NCBI GenBank assembly: GCA_910586205.1
Contig: CAJUGD010000020.1
Coordinates: 6,264-70,263 of the forward strand
Direction of reading: 5' to 3'
DNA: 64,000 nucleotides
From: an uncultured Lachnospiraceae bacterium
GTDB taxonomy: Bacteria; Bacillota; Clostridia; Lachnospirales; Lachnospiraceae
Position 1 is the stretch's first letter, and each line of letters opens with the position of its first letter. A program made the position numbers and the translations under genes. The notes below the pieces were generated by a model, which did not search any database, had not been told where the DNA came from, and saw nothing but the letters and a program-made list of their open reading frames with translations. Of this stretch, positions 24,962 through 33,433 are shown piece after piece.

Positions 24962-25843
24962 TCAGTATCTCCTTTTTTCCTTCAGTTCTTCATACAATAA
25001 ACGGTAATTGTCATAGCGGCTCCGGCTGACTTTCTTTTCCTGAACCGCCTCCTTTACGCCGCAGTCCGGCTCCCCAATATGAACACAGTCATCTCCAAAC
25101 CGGCAGACCGCCTCATAGGAGGAAAATTCAGGGAAATAGTATTTCAGCTCCCGCGCCAAAAGCTCTCCCAAATACAGAGAACTAAAGCCCGGCGTATCCA
25201 TCAGATAGGTGTCCCCCTCCACACAGAACAGCTCCGCATGACGGGTGGTATGCTTTCCCCTCTGAATCTTTCTGCTGATCTGTCCGGTCTCCATCTCTGC
25301 CTCAGGCTGTAAAAGATTGGTCAGAGATGACTTGCCCACACCGGAAGATCCTGCCAGAATCGTGGTCTTTCCCTCCAAAAGCTTTCGGATCTCAGAAATC
25401 CCCCTTCCGTCATACGTACTGATAAAATACACCCTGCATCCGCTGTCTTTATAAATCGTCTCATAGCGCTTCTGGTCTTCTTCCTGTCCCAGATCCATCT
25501 TATTAAAACAGATGGCTGCCGGCACCTGCTGCTGCTCCATCATAACCAGAAACCTATCCAGCAGATTCAGGTTGGGCTCCGGCTCCGTGACGGCAAACAT
25601 CACCAGCGCCTGATCAATATTGGCGCTGGCCGGGCGGATCAGCTCATTTCTCCTGGGCAGAATCTCATCAATATTTCCCTCTGAATCCGTCTCATCCAAT
25701 ATGGTAAACTCCACATTATCTCCCACCAGCGGCTTCACTCCCCGCTTGCGGAACACTCCCTTTGCCTTACAGGCATAGACCTTTCCATGCCTGTCATGAA
25801 CATAATAAAAACCCGCGATTCCTTTAATGATCTTTCCTGTCAT
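24962..25843 (-). CDS. rsgA: Ribosome small-subunit GTPase RsgA
   Basis: About 293 residues from the ATG at 25843 (AGAGGA upstream); a TTG at 25867 is less likely. It is a circularly permuted GTPase: OB-fold N terminus, then NKMDL (G4), GSSGVGKSSL (G1), DTPGF (G3), and a C-terminal zinc site CRFGDDCVHIGEPDCGVKEA. RsgA acts late in 30S subunit maturation. Placement directly behind prkC is the standard Firmicutes order prpC-prkC-rsgA-rpe-thiN. Confidence 0.95.
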   Translation of the reverse strand: MTGKIIKGIAGFYYVHDRHGKVYACKAKGVFRKRGVKPLVGDNVEFTILDETDSEGNIDEILPRRNELIRPASANIDQALVMFAVTEPEPNLNLLDRFLVMMEQQQVPAAICFNKMDLGQEEDQKRYETIYKDSGCRVYFISTYDGRGISEIRKLLEGKTTILAGSSGVGKSSLTNLLQPEAEMETGQISRKIQRGKHTTRHAELFCVEGDTYLMDTPGFSSLYLGELLARELKYYFPEFSSYEAVCRFGDDCVHIGEPDCGVKEAVQEKKVSRSRYDNYRLLYEELKEKRRY

Positions 25844-25863
25844 ACTTCCTCTCACTGCTGCTG

Positions 25864-28041
25864 TCAATCCATGGGGAAGAAAGTCAGCGGATAAGACTTC
25901 AGCACTGCTCCTGACTCCACATCCACTACCTCCACTTCTCCCCGGTCCGTACCATTCATGCTTTCAATGCTGGTATAACTAATGGGAAGCAGGGTAGAGC
26001 CTGTTATGGTCTTCTCATCCGTCAATGTCCGGTAAATGGGAGTCCCGTCCGGCTCCTGCTGGTGAAGCCTTACCAAGATGGTAACACTGGCTCCCACAGC
26101 CCCAGGCCCAATCAGGGCGCTTAGATCATACACATCATTAATCGACGCCACATACCGCTGCTGCCTGGCCTCCGGACCGCTGCTGACCACATAGTTTATC
26201 TGGCCGCCTTCCTGAATCTGGCCGTTCTCACCGCCCTCCTGACGAATAATATGTCCCTGGGGAACCGTATCACTAGGCTCTGTGGACGTACTGCCAGGCA
26301 CAAGCCCTGCCTCTCCTAAAATCGCCAGAGCCTCTGTCTCCGGCTTTCCTGTAATCTCCGGTACTGGTATCATTTTTACAAGAGGCCCTGTACTTACATA
26401 AAGCGTAATCATGCTGCCTTCCATGGCTGTTTCCGGCTCATACCGGATCAGATTCCCTTCTTCAACAGTCTCGCTTTCCTCCTCCACGATCTGGACAATA
26501 AGCCCGCTGTCCTCCAAAAGCCTCCGGGCAGAAGCCACGCTTAAAGTATCCAGGTTCAAAGTGGTCAAATCAATCTTTTCAGAGCCTAAACTGACTACCA
26601 CATTGACATGGGAATACTTGGAAACAACGGTTCCCCGTTCCGGGCTTTGAGAAATGACACACCCCTTTTCCACGGTCTCCGAATTTTGGTAGGTAGGCTT
26701 CATGCTTAGGAAATTCTCCTTCAGCTTCGCCTCTGCCAGATCCTCCGGAAGCTCCAGCACATCCGGCATGTATACCTCACTGTCCTTTAATGACTCCCCG
26801 TTTTCGTTCGTCTGGATCACTGCCTGATCCTGACTCTCCGAGGAGCTTTCCTGCCGCAGAATGCCGGAACCCGGCTGAAAAAGCCCTCCCAGCTTTGAGA
26901 ATACCACTATGAGCACTGCCACAATCACAATGGCCACCACAATCCCTCCGGCAGCTAAAAGCCTCTCAATATGAGAATCCGCTTCCTCCTCCTGCGGATA
27001 GTCCCTCTTTGGCTGCCTCGGCCTCTGAGGTCTTGGCTTTTCCTCCTGATACCGGGTTACTGCCGCCTCTCCTGCCGGACGGCGCACATATTCCCGCACC
27101 GGTTCTTCCCTTACCGGCGTCTGAAGCTCTTTTATCTTGGCCAGCTCTCTCCCGTTAAAAGTCACAGTCTGCCCGTTTAAAGCACGCTGCTCATCTCCGT
27201 TCTGCACAAAATCTCCGTCCGGTGAAACCAAAGCTTTGCGCAGATCCCCAATCAGCTCATTGACGCTGCCATAACGCAGCTCCGGCTTTTTTGCTGTACA
27301 TTTCAGAATAATCCGCTCTAAGCTGGCCGGGATATCCGGATTGTACACGCTAGGAGGCACCAGCGCCTCCTCTAAGTGAGCCAGAGCAATGGCCACTGTA
27401 TTATCCCCCTCAAAGGGCACATGCCCGGTCACCATCTCATAGATAGTAATTCCCAAAGAATAAATATCGCTGCGGGCGTCACTGTAGCCGCCTCTGGCCT
27501 GTTCCGGAGAAATATAATGGACAGAACCCATGGCAGCAGAGGTAAGGGTCTGGGCAGACACTCCCCTTGCAATGCCGAAATCCGCCACTTTCACCTTTCC
27601 GTCACGGGAAATGATCATGTTCTGAGGCTTAATGTCCCGATGGATAATGTTCTGCTCATGGGCAGCGCCGATCCCCTGGGCCACCTGAATGGCAATGCCA
27701 ATCGTCTCCTTGATCTCCAGTCTTCCCTTCTTCGCAATGTATGCCTTTAAGGTAGCGCCCTCAATCAGCTCCATCACAATATAATGAAGCTTTCCCTCAT
27801 CGATTACATCATACACATTGACAATATTAGGATGAGAAAGCCTGGCCGCTGCCTGAGCCTCCATCTTGAACTTGCCTACAAAGGTACTGTCATTGCTGAA
27901 TTCCTCCTTCAGCAGCTTAATAGCCACCAGCCGGTTCAGCTTATGGCACCTGGCCTTATACACCACGGACATTCCGCCGGAGCCTACCTGCTCCAGAATC
28001 TCATACCGATCCTGCAGATACACCCCGGGCCTTAAGATCAT
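25864..28041 (-). CDS. prkC: PASTA-domain Ser/Thr protein kinase PrkC/StkP type
   Basis: 725 residues. The kinase domain at 14-270 has GSGGMSVVYKA, the VAIKLLK lysine, HRDIKPQNM, DFGIARG and the activation-loop segment TSAAMGSVHYISPEQA. A linker with basic and Pro-rich stretches follows to about 350. There is one membrane segment at about 360-382 (GGIVVAIVIVAVLIVVF), then three PASTA units outside the cell (about 425-490, 491-555, 556-625) and a C-terminal extension. The kinase senses muropeptides or lipid II in relatives and controls cell-wall synthesis and division. It overlaps the phosphatase gene by four bases. Confidence 0.96.
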   Translation of the reverse strand: MILRPGVYLQDRYEILEQVGSGGMSVVYKARCHKLNRLVAIKLLKEEFSNDSTFVGKFKMEAQAAARLSHPNIVNVYDVIDEGKLHYIVMELIEGATLKAYIAKKGRLEIKETIGIAIQVAQGIGAAHEQNIIHRDIKPQNMIISRDGKVKVADFGIARGVSAQTLTSAAMGSVHYISPEQARGGYSDARSDIYSLGITIYEMVTGHVPFEGDNTVAIALAHLEEALVPPSVYNPDIPASLERIILKCTAKKPELRYGSVNELIGDLRKALVSPDGDFVQNGDEQRALNGQTVTFNGRELAKIKELQTPVREEPVREYVRRPAGEAAVTRYQEEKPRPQRPRQPKRDYPQEEEADSHIERLLAAGGIVVAIVIVAVLIVVFSKLGGLFQPGSGILRQESSSESQDQAVIQTNENGESLKDSEVYMPDVLELPEDLAEAKLKENFLSMKPTYQNSETVEKGCVISQSPERGTVVSKYSHVNVVVSLGSEKIDLTTLNLDTLSVASARRLLEDSGLIVQIVEEESETVEEGNLIRYEPETAMEGSMITLYVSTGPLVKMIPVPEITGKPETEALAILGEAGLVPGSTSTEPSDTVPQGHIIRQEGGENGQIQEGGQINYVVSSGPEARQQRYVASINDVYDLSALIGPGAVGASVTILVRLHQQEPDGTPIYRTLTDEKTITGSTLLPISYTSIESMNGTDRGEVEVVDVESGAVLKSYPLTFFPMD

Positions 28042-28787
28042 AGTGACACCTCACGAATCTGAGGCTCTATGAGAATCACGGAAATGTTATCCTTTCCGCC
28101 GCCCCGGTTGGCAGCCTTTACCAGATCCTCTACCTTGGATTTTAGGCTTTCCTCTGAGCGGATAATATATTCCATCTCAAACTCATCTACCATATTGCTT
28201 AAACCATCAGAACACATGAGAATCTGATCCCCGGGCTTTAGCTTTAAGGCAAACAGATCTGTGTCCACTGTCTCCGCTGTCCCAACTGCCCGGGTAATAA
28301 TATTCTTATGCTCCAGATAGCTTTTGCTTCCCCGCTTCATCTTTCCCCTGGCAACCAGTTCTTCCACATAAGAATGATCCCTGGTCACCTGCTCTAACTC
28401 CCTCCGAAGCAGATAAAGGCGGCTGTCGCCGATATTGGCCACATACAGCACGTTTCCCTTTATGGTAGCTGCCACTAAGGTGCTTCCCATGCCGGACAGC
28501 TCCGGATCATGGCTGGCCCGGTAATAAAGCTCCCTGTTCATCTGCCGGATCCCGTCTCTTAACATTCCATGAACATCCTTCTCAGGTGTCTTGACTCCAA
28601 AATATTCCACCAGATTTTCCACGGCAAAACGAGACGCATAGTCTCCTGCCTGGTGCCCTCCCATCCCGTCTGCCACCATAAACAGGTTATCTAAAGAGCC
28701 CACAGGGACTGTTGAGGAATAAATATAATCCTGATTCATGCTGCGGTATTTTCCTACATCCGTAAGCGCATAAGCCTGCACCGCCAT
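28038..28787 (-). CDS. prpC: PP2C-type Ser/Thr phosphatase PrpC/Stp
   Basis: 249 residues. PP2C metal-site motifs: VADGMGGHQAGDYASRF, GMGSTLVAA, YVANIGDSRLYLL, QILMCSDGLSNMV and GGKDNISVILI. It removes phosphates from PrkC and its targets. AAGGAGGTGA directly precedes the ATG, a strong start. It is cotranscribed with prkC through a four-base overlap and ten bases behind rlmN. Confidence 0.96.
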   Translation of the reverse strand: MAVQAYALTDVGKYRSMNQDYIYSSTVPVGSLDNLFMVADGMGGHQAGDYASRFAVENLVEYFGVKTPEKDVHGMLRDGIRQMNRELYYRASHDPELSGMGSTLVAATIKGNVLYVANIGDSRLYLLRRELEQVTRDHSYVEELVARGKMKRGSKSYLEHKNIITRAVGTAETVDTDLFALKLKPGDQILMCSDGLSNMVDEFEMEYIIRSEESLKSKVEDLVKAANRGGGKDNISVILIEPQIREVSL

Positions 28788-28796
28788 TCACCTCCT

Positions 28797-29834
28797 TCAA
28801 TTTCCTGACAGGAAGCCTCTCCGAAGCTGCCCGCAGGCCCCTTCAATATCCCTTCCCATCTCCCGTCTTATGGTAACGGCGATCCCTGCTTTTTCCAGAA
28901 ACTCCTTAAACTCCCGAATCGCCTTCTGATCAGACCTGGCAAAATCCCGCTCCCTGACAGGATTTACCGGAATCAGGTTCACATGTCCATGAACCCCCTT
29001 AAGAAGCCGGGCAAGTTCTCCTGCCTCCTTAAGATTGTCATTGATTCCTTTTACCAGACTGTATTCAAAGGTCAGCCTCCTCCCGGTTTTGTCAAAATAA
29101 TCTCGGCATGCCTTTAAAACCTGTGACAGAGGATATGCCTTTGCTATAGGCATCAGCTTCTGCCTTACCTGGTCATTGGGCGCATGGAGAGACAAGGCCA
29201 GGGTCACCGGAAGCCCTTCCCCGGCAAACTTTTCTATCCCCGGCACAATCCCGCAGGTAGATACAGTAATATTCCGCAAGCTTATATTCAGCCCGCGTTC
29301 ATCCGAGATCAGACGCAGAAACCGAATCACCCCGTCATAATTGTCAAAGGGTTCCCCTGAACCCATCATGACAATATGGGAAACCCTCTCTTTTGTCAAA
29401 GCCTGAATCTTGTACACCTGCCCTAACATCTCTGAGGGAGTCAGGTTCCTCTCTAAGCCATCTAAAGTAGAGGCGCAGAAACAGCATCCCATCCGGCATC
29501 CTGCCTGAGAGGAAATGCACACGGAATTTCCATGTTGATACTTCATCCACACACTTTCAATCACATTCCCGTCTGCTAAGCGAAACAAATATTTGCGGGT
29601 CCCGTCAATCCGGGATATCCTTTCTTCCACCGGTTCCGGCATAGTCAGCTCAAACCTTTCCCCAAGAACCTTCCGAAGCTTTGCCGGCAGATTGCTCATC
29701 TGTTCAAAATCCTCTGCCATCTTTTCATGAAGCCATCCATACACCTGACCGGCACGGAAAGTTCTCTCCCCCATTTCCCTGAAAATCTCCTCTAATTCTG
29801 AAAAATAAAGGGACCTGATATCAATCTTTTCCAT
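28797..29834 (-). CDS. rlmN: 23S rRNA (A2503-C2)/tRNA methyltransferase RlmN
   Basis: About 345 residues from the ATG at 29834, chosen because GGAGGAAG lies directly upstream and MEKIDIRSLYFSELEEI is the usual family N terminus. The open frame extends 32 codons further. It is a radical SAM enzyme: CRMGCCFCAST provides the CxxxCxxC cluster, and GSGEPFDNYD, VSTCGIVPGI, LSLHAPNDQ and EYSLVKGIND follow. The C-terminal CGQL carries the catalytic methylated-intermediate cysteine. It improves translational fidelity by modifying A2503. Confidence 0.95.
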   Translation of the reverse strand: MEKIDIRSLYFSELEEIFREMGERTFRAGQVYGWLHEKMAEDFEQMSNLPAKLRKVLGERFELTMPEPVEERISRIDGTRKYLFRLADGNVIESVWMKYQHGNSVCISSQAGCRMGCCFCASTLDGLERNLTPSEMLGQVYKIQALTKERVSHIVMMGSGEPFDNYDGVIRFLRLISDERGLNISLRNITVSTCGIVPGIEKFAGEGLPVTLALSLHAPNDQVRQKLMPIAKAYPLSQVLKACRDYFDKTGRRLTFEYSLVKGINDNLKEAGELARLLKGVHGHVNLIPVNPVRERDFARSDQKAIREFKEFLEKAGIAVTIRREMGRDIEGACGQLRRGFLSGN

Positions 29835-29883
29835 TCTTCCTCCGTCAAAGACCATTTCCCCCTGCAAAAGCTTCTGCTCTTTG

Positions 29884-31206
29884 TCAGCAATTTTTCTTTT
29901 TCTCAAATGCTGCGATAAAGAATCCGTCACAGGGATGGATGCCCGGCAAAAGCTGAATGTACCCGTCTTTCCTGGTTCCTTCCTCTGTCTTTAATCCCTT
30001 AGAGAGCCTGATTTCCTTTGGGGAAAAGGGAAAATGATCTAAAAACCACTGGCGCTGCTCCTGATTTTCCTGCCTGTTGACTGTGCAGGTGCTGTAAACT
30101 AAGGTACCGCCCGGCTTTACATACCGGGATACCACCTTTAGGATCTCCCTCTGAAGCAAAACAAGGCTTTTTGTCTGCTCTTTTGTCATCCGGTATTTAA
30201 TGTCCGGCTTTTTTCCGATTACTCCTAAACCAGAGCAGGGAAGGTCAGCCAGGACAATATCCGCCTGTTCTTCCCACCCTTTGTCAAACTCCAGGGCATC
30301 CCACACCTCTGCCTTCATATTGCCGAACCCGGTGCGCTCTAAATTCTCCAAAACCATGGCAATCTTTCTTTCTGTCAGGTCACGGCACACTACCATTCCG
30401 GTTCCCTTTAGCTTATCTGCCATATGTAGGCTCTTTCCTCCCGGTGCGCCGCACACGTCCAGCACCCGGTTCCCCGGACATGGAGACGCAGCCTCCGCCA
30501 CTAAGGCTGAGGCCGTATCCTGTACCTGTATCCAGCCTTTTTGAAACGCATCCAGCCGCTCCAGATAATCATACTGCTCTAAAATAAGCACTTCTTCAGA
30601 CAAGGAGCTTTTTTCTGCCTTCACCCCCTGGCTGTTTAAGCTGTCCCAAATCTCCTTAAAAGATGCCAGACTAAGATTGCAGCGCACAGTCACAGGTCTG
30701 TTTTCTAAGGAGGCTTTTAACATCCTTTCCGTCACATCCCGTCCATACTGCTCCTCCCACATATCCAAAATCCACTGGGGCATGGAATAGCGCAGGGACC
30801 AGTCTTCAAAGACAAATTCCTCTTTTCTCCGGGATATGTTTCGAAGCACTCCGTTGACAAACCCTGAAAGTCCGCCAAAGCGGTGTTTTACGGCCAGCTT
30901 TACGGCCTCATCGCACACAGCCCGATCCGGCACCCGGTCCATCCACAGAATCTGGTATACAGACATCCGCAGTATGGTCCGGATCACCGGCTTCATCTTT
31001 TTAACCTTAACCTTTGAACAGAGATCCAGCACTGCATCGATGGTCAGAAGCCGCTCCATTGTCCCTTCCCCGATACGGGTAATAAAGGCCCGGTCCTGTT
31101 TTTTCAGATACTGGTATTTATTTAATGCCTTCTGCATGGCGCTGTGAATCAGCCCGTCCCGCTCTAACGCCTCCATAAGAATCTCCAGGATGATCTCTCT
31201 AGTCAT
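29884..31206 (-). CDS. rsmB: 16S rRNA (C967-C5) methyltransferase RsmB
   Basis: About 440 residues from the ATG at 31206 (GGAGGACGGAG upstream). An N-terminal NusB-like helical domain (1-140: ALNKYQYLKKQDRAFITRI, YQILWMDRVP) is followed by an RNA methyltransferase domain with SAM site VLDVCGAPGGKSLHMA, DLPCSGLGVIGKKPDI and the second catalytic Cys in YSTCTVNRQENQ. It methylates C967 of 16S rRNA. The start overlaps the zinc-peptidase gene by eight bases. Confidence 0.95.
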   Translation of the reverse strand: MTREIILEILMEALERDGLIHSAMQKALNKYQYLKKQDRAFITRIGEGTMERLLTIDAVLDLCSKVKVKKMKPVIRTILRMSVYQILWMDRVPDRAVCDEAVKLAVKHRFGGLSGFVNGVLRNISRRKEEFVFEDWSLRYSMPQWILDMWEEQYGRDVTERMLKASLENRPVTVRCNLSLASFKEIWDSLNSQGVKAEKSSLSEEVLILEQYDYLERLDAFQKGWIQVQDTASALVAEAASPCPGNRVLDVCGAPGGKSLHMADKLKGTGMVVCRDLTERKIAMVLENLERTGFGNMKAEVWDALEFDKGWEEQADIVLADLPCSGLGVIGKKPDIKYRMTKEQTKSLVLLQREILKVVSRYVKPGGTLVYSTCTVNRQENQEQRQWFLDHFPFSPKEIRLSKGLKTEEGTRKDGYIQLLPGIHPCDGFFIAAFEKKKNC

Positions 31207-31909
31207 CGTTTCTCCGTCCTCCAAACAGGATCAACAGCCGCAGAAGCTGCAGAACAGACGCTGCCACTGCCGCCACATAGGTCAGAGCCGCCGCTCCCAG
31301 CACCTTTTTCGTATAATCCACTTCCTGCCCCTGAAGAATGCCGATCTGCCCCAGCAGGTTTACCGCCCTTCCGGATGCATTGAACTCTACCGGAAGTGTG
31401 ATCACCTGAAACATAAGAGCCAGCACAAACATCCAGATCCCCACCTGGATAAAAGGAGTCAGCCCAATCACCAGTCCCAAAAGAATCAAAGGCCAGGACA
31501 GAGTGCTGCCTAAATTGGCTACCGGAACAAAGGCAGCACGAAGGCGAAGGGGAACATAGCCTACATGGTCCTGGATGGCATGGCCGCACTCATGGGCCGC
31601 CACCCCAATGGCTGACACGGATGTCTGCCCGTAAACGGATTCTGACAGGTTCACGGTCTTGGTCCTGGGGTCATAGTGATCCGTAAGCTGTCCCCTCACC
31701 CCGCGGACTGTCACATCAAAGATTCCCTGAGAACGAAGAATCTGTCTGGCTGCATCCGCTCCGGTCATTTTTGTCCGGCTCTGCACCTGGGAATATTTTT
31801 GAAATGTGCCGTTAACCCGCGCAGACGCCCACATAGAAAGCAGTGCACCTGCTATGACCAAAAGATACGTGGGATCAAACCCAAAATAACCTCTGTAAAA
31901 AGGCATCAT
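31199..31909 (-). CDS. YugP-type zinc metallopeptidase
   Basis: 236 residues with four membrane segments (about 12-30, 125-145, 148-172, 205-228) and a cytoplasmic HECGH zinc motif at 106-110 in AIGVAAHECGHAIQDHVG. Other family blocks: TGADAARQILRSQGI, LTDHYDPRTKTVNLSESVY and LPVEFNASGRAVNLL. The family (PF04298) is widespread in Firmicutes with unknown substrate. It is encoded between fmt and rsmB, as in many Clostridia. Confidence 0.9.
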   Translation of the reverse strand: MMPFYRGYFGFDPTYLLVIAGALLSMWASARVNGTFQKYSQVQSRTKMTGADAARQILRSQGIFDVTVRGVRGQLTDHYDPRTKTVNLSESVYGQTSVSAIGVAAHECGHAIQDHVGYVPLRLRAAFVPVANLGSTLSWPLILLGLVIGLTPFIQVGIWMFVLALMFQVITLPVEFNASGRAVNLLGQIGILQGQEVDYTKKVLGAAALTYVAAVAASVLQLLRLLILFGGRRNDD

Positions 31910-31914
31910 AAAGC

Positions 31915-32862
31915 TCAGCTCCTTCCAAGTCTCTGCCCTTTCTCCACAGGAAATCCCCGAAGAAAGGCTCCTGTGTCCATTCGTTTCTTTCCTTCAATCT
32001 GAAGGCTGGTAATATTCAAAATACCTTTCCCGGTTTGAATCTTCAGCCCGTCTTCTGACGCAGACAGTATCACACCGCATTCTGCCTGATTGTCTTTATC
32101 CTCCTCAGATGCCTGAACATCCCCGGCCCACAGCTTCAGCAGCTTTCCCTGCAGCCAGGTATAGGCGCTGGGCCAGGGATCAAGCCCTCTTATGAGCCGC
32201 TCAATGGAAACCGCATCCTTTGTCCAGTCAATTTCTCCAAAGGATTTGGGAATCTTTTTTACATAGGTAGCCGCCTCATGATCCTGGGGCGTTCTTACCA
32301 AAGTCCCTTTTTCCATCTTATCCAAAGTAGACAGAATCAGCTCCCCTCCCAGCATACTCAGCCGGTCAAACAGGCTTCCCCCTGTCTCCTTTTTTTCCAA
32401 AGCGATAACTCTTTTCTCCAGAATATCTCCTGTGTCCATTCCCTCGTCCATCATCATGGCAGTAATACCGGTCTCCTTATCTCCGTTGAGCACCGCCCAC
32501 TGAATCGGAGAGGCTCCTCTGTACTTAGGAAGCAGGGATGCGTGAATATTCACACAGCCATAAACAGGCACACAGAGCAGCTCCTTTGACAGAATCTGTC
32601 CAAAAGCAATCACCACCATTACATCCGGAGAAAGCTTTTTCATTTCTTCGATAAAAGATGCATCCCTGGCCCGCTCCGGCTGATATACCGGAATCTGACG
32701 GCAGAGAGCCGCCTCCTTCACCGGGGACATGCTAATCCCATTGCCTCTGCCCTTTGGCTTGTCAGGCTGGGTCACTACTGCCGTCACCTGGTGACGGGAA
32801 TCCGCCAAAGCCTCAAGCACCGGAACGGAAAAATCAGGAGTTCCCATAAATACAATTCTCAT
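31915..32862 (-). CDS. fmt: Methionyl-tRNA formyltransferase
   Basis: 315 residues, standard length. It formylates the initiator Met-tRNA. Motifs: MRIVFMGTPDFSVPVL, QPDKPKGRGN, FGQILSKELL, HASLLPKYRGASPIQWAVLNGDKETGIT (catalytic Asn/His/Asp region) and a C-terminal OB-like domain. It follows def by 44 bases, the usual pairing because deformylase reverses the modification on finished proteins. Confidence 0.96.
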   Translation of the reverse strand: MRIVFMGTPDFSVPVLEALADSRHQVTAVVTQPDKPKGRGNGISMSPVKEAALCRQIPVYQPERARDASFIEEMKKLSPDVMVVIAFGQILSKELLCVPVYGCVNIHASLLPKYRGASPIQWAVLNGDKETGITAMMMDEGMDTGDILEKRVIALEKKETGGSLFDRLSMLGGELILSTLDKMEKGTLVRTPQDHEAATYVKKIPKSFGEIDWTKDAVSIERLIRGLDPWPSAYTWLQGKLLKLWAGDVQASEEDKDNQAECGVILSASEDGLKIQTGKGILNITSLQIEGKKRMDTGAFLRGFPVEKGQRLGRS

Positions 32863-32906
32863 TCTCTCCTCTTTCTTGACGCAGGCAATACGTCCTTTTC
32901 TTTAAA

Positions 32907-33380
32907 TCACAGGTCTTCCTCATCATTATCCATCAGTTCTCCCTCTACTAAGTCCACGTACAGCCCTCCATGAAGATGATCGCACTCATGGCAAATGGCC
33001 CGGGCTAACATCTCCTCTCCTTCCAGCTCATATTCATTCATATCTTCATCCAGGGCACGTACCTTTACATAATTGGGACGAGTCACCATACCATGCTTTC
33101 CCGGTACGCTTAAGCATCCCTCCCGGTCTGTCTGGGTTCCGCTCTGCTCAATGATCTCAGGATTGATCAGCACATACTGATTCCCGTCCTCCACGTCAAT
33201 CACCACGATCTGCTTTAATATCCCTACCTGAGATGCAGCCAGCCCTACCCCGTTGTGTTCATACATGGTGTCGAACATGTCGTCTATCAGCTCCCTTGTC
33301 CGCCGGTTCATCTCCTTTACCTTCTTGCACTGCTTTCTTAAAATATCATCGCCAATCGTTCTGACCTGTCTGATCGCCAT
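32907..33380 (-). CDS. def: Peptide deformylase
   Basis: 157 residues. The three family motifs are intact: GVGLAASQVG, EGCLSVPG and the metal-binding HECDHLHG. It removes the formyl group from nascent proteins. The C terminus is acidic (VEGELMDNDEEDL). It lies between priA and fmt in the long minus-strand operon. Confidence 0.96.
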   Translation of the reverse strand: MAIRQVRTIGDDILRKQCKKVKEMNRRTRELIDDMFDTMYEHNGVGLAASQVGILKQIVVIDVEDGNQYVLINPEIIEQSGTQTDREGCLSVPGKHGMVTRPNYVKVRALDEDMNEYELEGEEMLARAICHECDHLHGGLYVDLVEGELMDNDEEDL

Positions 33381-33433
33381 ATGCTTTCTGTTCTCCTTTT
33401 CCCCTGTTCTAATACAATCGCCGTTACGGCCTC